Origin: Candidatus Puniceispirillum sp. | GTDB taxonomy: Bacteria > Pseudomonadota > Alphaproteobacteria > Puniceispirillales > Puniceispirillaceae | Direction: 5' to 3' | Assembly: GCA_016780525.1 (NCBI GenBank) | Contig: JADHLR010000004.1 | Coordinates: 1 to 31,015, forward strand | Length of the DNA stretch: 31,015 nucleotides | Shown: positions 30,582 to 31,015 of the stretch, piece by piece | How the letters are laid out: the number at the start of each line of letters is the position of its first letter | How positions within the stretch are numbered: position 1 is the first letter of the stretch | Position numbers and translations under genes: made by a program | The notes under the pieces: model-generated | The model's input: only the letters and a program-made list of their open reading frames with translations | Databases searched by the model: none | Told to the model about the DNA's origin: nothing

Positions 30582-31015
30582 ATGGCAAAAGATAAATCAC
30601 CATTTTCACAGCAAGATGTGGTGGCTTATATCACCGCGCATCCGGACTGTCTGGCACATCATCCGGAGTTGCTTGCACAATGTCTGGCGGCGGCTAAATC
30701 TGTCGATACTGACACCCATCCGGGCCAGTTAAGTCCGGGCCAGTTTAAACCTGATATGGTAAATCCGGATATTGCAGACCCGGATATGGCAAATATCGTT
30801 GATTTGAGTCCGGCTCTGGCCGCGCGCGCGCGTGATGAGGCCAGACGTCTTGGTCTGGCGCACAAATCGCTGTTGCATGTCGCCGCCGAGAATATGGTGA
30901 GCTGGAAACGGCTTCATCATGCGACATTGGCGCTTTTGGCAAGCACCGATCTGGCCGGGTTATGCCATGTCATCTCCGCCGAATTTCCAACGATTTTCGA
31001 TCTACAAAAAGCGCT
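30582..31015 (+). CDS. DUF484-family protein (3' partial)
   Basis: The frame opens at ATG 30582 behind AGAGGTGG and is open to the window edge (144 codons). The N-terminus SQQDVVAYITAHPDCLAHHPELLAQCL is the start of DUF484, and IVDLSPALAARARDEARRL plus NMVSWKRLHHATLALLAS continues it. DUF484 proteins have a predicted coiled coil and a GAF-like domain; their function is unknown, but in proteobacteria the gene often precedes xerC, a recombinase for chromosome dimer resolution. Between the two conserved parts lies a five-residue repeat at about 47-71 (PGQLS, PGQFK, PDMVN, PDIAD, PDMAN), which I do not expect in other members. Confidence 0.85.
   Translation, partial: MAKDKSPFSQQDVVAYITAHPDCLAHHPELLAQCLAAAKSVDTDTHPGQLSPGQFKPDMVNPDIADPDMANIVDLSPALAARARDEARRLGLAHKSLLHVAAENMVSWKRLHHATLALLASTDLAGLCHVISAEFPTIFDLQKA
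30720..30794 (+). repeat. In-frame 15-bp tandem array in the DUF484 gene
   Basis: There are five gapless 15-bp units: CCGGGCCAGTTAAGT, CCGGGCCAGTTTAAA, CCTGATATGGTAAAT, CCGGATATTGCAGAC and CCGGATATGGCAAAT. Each codes for five residues starting with Pro. The next 30 bases (30795-30824) keep the same phase loosely. The array falls in the linker after HPELLAQCL and before the conserved IVDL segment. Confidence 0.92.

Overview
The window looks like part of the chromosome of a free-living alphaproteobacterium. The evidence is the conserved gene blocks argH/lysA with a divergent TlpA-type thioredoxin, rplU-rpmA-obgE-proBA-nadD-rsfS-rlmH, and atpHAGDC downstream of priA. The base composition is moderate (mid-50s % GC by eye), gene density is high, and most genes have ordinary Shine-Dalgarno sites. 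A marine SAR116-like lineage would fit, but that placement is inference. I see no rRNA, tRNA, CRISPR, insertion sequence, prophage or integrase.

Layout: 1-1159 (+) is the end of etfB and all of etfA (electron-transfer flavoprotein), closed by a hairpin terminator. 1281-1883 (-) is a secreted TlpA-like thioredoxin, divergent from 1901-4881 (+) argH, a 41-residue LptM-like lipoprotein and lysA (arginine and lysine synthesis, envelope). 4892-5542 (-) is a zinc-ribbon membrane protein and 5704-6312 (+) a DUF218/YdcF protein. 6330-10721 (-) reads DM13-domain protein, HAD-IIA hydrolase, folB, methyltransferase, chorismate mutase, prephenate dehydrogenase (in transcription order), which covers tyrosine and folate synthesis. 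10943-12163 (+) is an isolated enolase-superfamily sugar-acid dehydratase-like gene. 12447-22161 (+) is a long block: ribosomal proteins L21/L27, the Obg GTPase, proline synthesis, NAD synthesis, two ribosome factors (RsfS, RlmH), phosphoglycerate mutase, a CtpA protease and the RNA pyrophosphohydrolase RppH. 22227-29636 (-) is priA followed by the F1 ATP synthase operon atpHAGDC. 29821-31015 (+) is a transaldolase-like aldolase (fsa) and the start of a DUF484 gene that runs off the window.

The most unusual signal is not a gene. The window carries at least eight short tandem arrays with unit lengths of 12-17 bp. Those between genes have periods of 16 or 17 bp and cluster just after stop codons (two begin on the last base of the stop codon). 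Those inside genes have periods of 12 or 15 bp, so they keep the reading frame and lengthen linkers or tails of proteins. Several arrays on different loci share a core like ACC(C/A)GTAT or AACCGG. This suggests one recurring process that seeds and expands minisatellites, filtered by selection for frame inside genes.

A second theme is gene loss. From memory of related genomes, ftsE-ftsX usually sit between the zinc-ribbon gene and the DUF218 gene, and envC usually sits between gpmI and ctpA. Both are absent here. FtsEX and EnvC are partners in cell-division peptidoglycan hydrolysis, so their joint absence may mark loss of a whole pathway. No gene-free stretch exceeds 300 bases; the largest gap (12164-12446) holds a terminator, a strong promoter and a leader for rplU.
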